From Endomychus coccineus (Eukaryota; Arthropoda; Insecta; Coleoptera; Endomychidae), in NCBI GenBank assembly GCA_958510875.1, contig OY294067.1, positions 149,990,962-150,054,961 on the forward strand: a stretch of 64,000 nt of DNA, in the 5' to 3' direction. The notes under the pieces were generated by a model. It searched no databases. It saw nothing but the letters and a program-made list of their open reading frames with translations, and was not told the origin of the DNA. The stretch's first letter is position 1; the number at the start of each line of letters is the position of its first letter. The position numbers and the translations under genes are program-made. Shown piece by piece: positions 60,168 through 64,000 of the stretch.

Positions 60168-61190
60168 TCAAGACGGATGTTCTACGGAAGCATCTTCAAA
60201 CATCCCGATGCTGGAGAGACCTATCAATACCTGAGAATTGAACAGCGTCCAAACTATGACGCTTCCCAGGTCAAGGTAGCTCTCCGCGACAAGTACAAGA
60301 ATCTTGTTCAAGAGATTTGGCCTTCCGAACTTTAGAATGAGAACAGGGCTGCTACAATAAATATGCTTGCCCTCCTGTGTCTTGTCGAGAGTCACGAATT
60401 GGCCGTAGTGGGGGCATCGTTAAGGCAACTTGAAAAGCTGCGTAAGAACTTGATTTCGAATTTGACATCAGTAGAAACGGGCAATTAGAAGGCAACCTCG
60501 AGTTTCAAAATTGTCGCATAAAAGCCTAGCAAAATGCCTCGGAGCAAGATCAACTCCTTGATCTATCAGCGCTACGTGATGGGTGTGTAGGTTCCTGATG
60601 TCAGCTGCAGGGCCTGTCGAAAGGCGCCTGAGACGCTTTCTCACATTCTGTCGGTATGTCCGGCAAAAGCGGCCTCGGCGTACAACCATCGCCATAATGC
60701 AGCCCTCCGTATGCATCTCATCTGAGGCAGTCGTATGGTATAGCCCGAAAGCCGGTGCTGCCTTACATGCCTGGAGATATTGAGTGCGTTGTCGGAAACG
60801 AGAAATGCCAGATCTATCGGAATTACCCGTTTCCGACCGTCAGGCCTATACAAGCAGATAGGCCTGCCGTTGTCCTTCTCGATACGAGACTGTGTATGTC
60901 ATTGAATTCTTTGCTCCAGCAGAAAAGAACATAGTCTTGGAAGAGGAGGAGGAATGGACAAAGTATCAAGATCTTCTGTTCGAGCTCCGCACGCTATACA
61001 TAGGCCACAAGGTCGTGTTAGTTGTTCTGATCATTGGTGTTTTGGGCGGAATTCGGTTTTTGCTGCGTTCGATATTGAATATCATTCCGTTCAGTGAGGA
61101 CTTGGTGCAGATCTTGTTAGACCGTATGCAGAATTCAGTCATTCTGGGTTCAATAAGACTACTTGTGGCACACGATTTGGGAACCTGAAA
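60168..61190 (+). pseudogene. R2/R4-like non-LTR retrotransposon, second fragment
   Basis: Plus-strand pieces in several frames: FYGSIFKHPDAGETYQYLRI and SQVKVALRDKYKNLVQEIW (60178-60330), ESHELAVVGA (60390), VPDVSCRACRKAPETL with the C-x2-C-x7-H-x4-C knuckle (60590-60660), and AKAASAYNHRH. Then the RLE end YVIEFFAPAEKNIVL, EEEEEWTKYQDLLFELRTLY, VVLIIGVLGGIRFLLRS (60892-61188). It extends further upstream and downstream than the 52.5-kb copy but lacks ~200 bp in the middle (about 60540). The RLE end keeps the Trp that the other copy lost. Confidence 0.8.
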
Positions 61191-61454
61191 CTACCTACCG
61201 ATCGGTGGGGAAAGGAGCTTTGGAAAACTGATAGGTTATTCTGGCGCGATTGCTGCGATGTCATTATTATGAAAAAAAGTATATGTATGTATATGTATTT
61301 TTATGGTTTCATTTCAAGTATAAAAGAAAATGGTAAATTAGGATTTACCGAGACATTAAAAATAGAAAAGTAAAATAAGTATATAATATGGAATTTAAAA
61401 AACGATTATTCAAAAGTTAAATACGTAATTAGGATAAGAGGTTAAAGATTGTTA
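61191..61454. other. No gene recognised
   Basis: Short AT-rich spacer between the R2/R4-like fragment and the Tc1/mariner element. Confidence 0.6.
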
Positions 61455-61456
61455 TA

Positions 61457-63640
61457 CAGGATGTTCCATCTCAGACGAGTCACCCTGTATATTTCTTATC
61501 CCATAGTGAGTGGAAAAATCTCCCGAAACACGTCGAATGATTTTGTTTGGAGGACATCTTTTGGCGTATATTTGAGGCTTGAACGAGCAACGCCCTAATA
61601 GGGGGCGCTTCAACCCCTCAAAATTGAACAGGGGAGAGGGGTTGAGTGATACGTCATTTGGAAGGTCTTGGAAGCCTCTTTACAACGATGTATGAAAAAG
61701 GTAAATTTGATAAACCGTTTTTGCCAAAAATTAATTTTGTTGCTCGAATGCGCCACCTTGAATATTTTGGTTATTTGTACTGTACAAGCTCATTTTTATC
61801 AAGCCTTTCTTACAAACTTAAACAATCTTCAAAAAATCACATCCGTAAAAAAATTGAATTGTGTTGTCATGCTTACAATGAAAAAAATTAAATCTGCGTG
61901 TTTAAATCAAATGTTCAAATTGTCCTCCATTGACTTCCATACAATAATACATTCTCTCGAACTGATAAATAAAAAAACAGCAAAACATTTCCTTATGTTG
62001 CCTTCATTTTTTGTTCTTAGAAGATGTTTATCTGGTTTTAACGTTTCTTCGATCATTTCATGATTTTAATCAATCTGTTGAGTTACTACTTTGCTGATTT
62101 GTTTAAAATTTCAGAAAATATGGTGTACACATTGCAAGAACGTGTTGAGCTGGTTAGCCTTTATTACCAAAATCAAATTTATGCCCGAGCGGCTAAAAGG
62201 ATATTTAACGAAAACCATCCTGAACGTAGCGTTCGCCATAAGTACGTAACGGAATTGATTTCAAAATTTGTGGAGACGGGTTCAGTAATGGATAAAAAAA
62301 GGGCACCCATTGAAATTGTCAATGATGAAGGAGCAGCTGTGGCGGTATTGGGACATGTCCTACTTATTCCAAACACGCAATCTGTACGACTACTTTCTGC
62401 AGCTTCCGGTATTAGCCAATCTAACGTTTCCAGAATTTTACATAAACACAAGTTCCAACCATACAAAACTAAATTAATTCAGGAATTAAATGATGATGAT
62501 TGGGATCGAAGGCAAGAGTTTTGCGAAATTATGGTTGAGCGTATCAACAATAACTCAAATTTCTTGTACAACGTTTGCTTTTCTGACGAATGCACTTTTT
62601 TACTTAATGGAGAGGTTAACCGGCATAACTGTAGGATTTGGAGCGATACAAATCCTCATGTATTTCGAGAAGCTCACACTCAACATCGGGAAAAGCTAAA
62701 CGTTTGGGTAGGAATTTTGGGAGACCACCGAATTGGACCTCTGTTTATTCCTGGTAATTTAAATGGCGAAATTTATCTTGAAATGTTGGAAAATGCGATT
62801 GATCCGTTAATAACTGAACAATTGGAAAACGATCCTCTACTACTTGAACAACAATTGCATTCCCAACAAGACGGAGCTCCTCCTCACTACGCAGCACCAG
62901 TTCGCCAATACCTCAATTTGCAATACCCCGGTCGTTGGATTGGAAGAAGAGGTCCTAGGGAATGGCCTGCCCGATCTCCTGACCTGAACCCTCTGGACTT
63001 CTTCTTGTGAGGACATCTTAAGTTCAAGATTTTTGTGACTCAGCCTGAAAATCTGGACGAACTACGCCAACTCATTGTAAATGAGTGTCGTCAAATAACT
63101 CCAATTATGCTGAACCATGGTAGAGACGGTTTTCAGTCAAGATTGTATTACTGTATGGAAGTCAAAGGAGGACAATTTGAACATTTGATTTAAACACGCT
63201 TGATTTAATTTTTTTCATTGTAAGCATGACAACACAATTCAATTTTTTTACGAATGTGATTTTTGAAGATTGTTTAAGTTTCTAAAAAAGGCTTAGTAAG
63301 AATAAGCTTGCACATTGTACAAATAACCAAAATATTCAAGGTGGCGCATTCGAGCAACAAAATTAATTTTTGGCGAAAACGGTTAATCAACTTTACGTTT
63401 TTCATACACCGTTGTGAAGAGGCTTCCAAGACCTTTCAAATGACGTATCACTCAACCCCTCTCCCCTGTTCAATTTTGAGGGGTTGAAGCGCCCCCTATT
63501 AGGGGGTTGCTCGTTCAAGCCTCAAATATACGCCAAAAGATGTCCCTCAAACAAAATCATTCGACGTGTCTCGAAAGATTTTTCCACTCACTATGGGATA
63601 AGAAACATACGGAGTGGCTCATCTGAGATGGAACACCCTG
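61457..63640 (+). mobile_element. Tc1/mariner-superfamily transposon with long terminal repeats (DD41D spacing)
   Basis: Ends CAGGATGTTCCATCTCAGAC and CACCCTG-terminated inverse, flanked by TA (61455-61456 and 63641-63642), length 2184 bp. The inverted repeats are about 490 bp long (61457 to about 61950; about 63150 to 63640) and include the last ~20 codons of the transposase gene in inverted form on the left. The single gene between them is nearly complete. It is the likely parent of the MITE-like copies at 34.2 and 37.5 kb. Confidence 0.92.
62120..63193 (+). pseudogene. Tc1/mariner transposase, one nonsense mutation
   Basis: The start at 62120 (MVYTLQERVELVSLYY) fits the short N-terminal helix-turn-helix of this group; an upstream Met at 62060 has no matching homology. 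A second HTH region lies around residues 85-115 (SAASGISQSNVSRILHKH). Catalytic residues by my count: Asp156 (CFSDECTF), Asp251 (QQDGAPPH) and Asp293 (SPDLNPLDFF), giving 41 residues between the last two. RWIGRRGPREWPARSPDL is typical. Codon 297 is TGA where Trp is expected (FFLWG); the frame then continues cleanly as GHLKFKIFVTQPENLDELRQ to LI-stop at 63193, 358 codons in all. Otherwise intact. Confidence 0.92.
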
Positions 63641-63642
63641 TA

Positions 63643-64000
63643 TAATAAAAACCAATTTGTAATGTAGTTAGTGAGAGTGTAGATTGAAAAAGTGGATAAA
63701 CGTACAGTGCTACGAAGTGAGAAAATCATAATTCAAATGATTTAAAGACTATCTGAAGATAGCAAACTATTAGAATAGATTAGGAATATGTAATAGATGT
63801 GAGCTAGTATTAGGACATTTCAGTTATACAAAATTGAATGAGTTTTATTTATATTTGAAAGTCATGTACTAAATTTAGAAATGACAACTGTCAAATAACA
63901 TTTAATAATGGAAATTATCAGGTTATTTGAATTCTAATCATAGGTTATTATATATCAAAATGTGAGGAAAAATGTTGGTAACAAGAATTCATAAATTAGA
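63643..64000. other. No gene recognised
   Basis: AT-rich flank of the transposon; nothing detected. Confidence 0.6.

Noticed and set aside
62179..62466. Minus-strand open frame inside the DD41D transposase, and the plus frame at 62490-62699
   Set aside because: Shadow frames of the transposase gene with no motif.

Overview
The window looks like repeat-dominated nuclear DNA from an insect. A beetle would fit, but the sequence does not prove it. It is strongly AT-rich, and it carries insect-type Tc1/mariner, P-element, Penelope-like, jockey-like and R2/R4-like sequences plus long (TA)n tracts. There are no bacterial operons and no rRNA. No complete host gene is visible. The only host-like coding signals are two weak candidate exons (45.6 kb and 50.7 kb) and one 30-codon ORF that is duplicated. 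Everything else that can be recognised is a mobile element or its remains.

Layout. 0-12 kb: mostly unassigned AT-rich DNA with two decayed non-LTR reverse transcriptases (2.1-2.9 and 4.3-5.2 kb, minus) and a degenerate minisatellite (3.4-3.7 kb). 12.0-15.0 kb: a P element with matching terminal repeats and an 8-bp target duplication, but rearranged inside, then a mariner with a large internal deletion. 16-21 kb: a tRNA-like repeat, the 3' end of a Penelope-like element (PLE-C), and three back-to-back elements with CAGGGTG-type ends, two of them long fold-backs. 21.2-24.2 kb: a nearly full-length but broken endonuclease/RT non-LTR element. 24.2-30 kb: little recognisable. 30-34 kb: two fold-backs, (TA)n tracts, PLE-C ends and a second tRNA-like repeat. 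34.4-40.5 kb: a very recent tandem duplication of a ~3.1-kb unit, or an assembly artefact. 39.5-45.1 kb: head-to-head PLE-A copies. 45.1-50.7 kb: an older mosaic of direct and inverted repeats broken by a second copy of the 17.4-kb fold-back. 52-55.6 kb: a CGGAGG-motif repeat, an R2/R4-like fragment, and a ~2-kb near-perfect palindrome made of PLE-B. 56-58.4 kb: another RT fragment and a MITE-like repeat. 60-63.6 kb: a second R2/R4-like fragment and a Tc1/mariner with DD41D spacing whose transposase has a single nonsense codon.

Three themes recur. First, long palindromes have formed from unrelated element classes, and in two of them the arms are copies of the 3' half or 3' end of the parent gene. 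Second, hammerhead-ribozyme-like cores lie at the ends of several Penelope-like families; some have CUGANGA and others UUGAUAA, which would replace the C3-G8 core pair by U-A. Third, a block with repeated ACGTTGTCGCCTCCG-type motifs in both orientations matches no family I can name. All assignments were made by eye from translated motifs and repeat matching; no database search was run.
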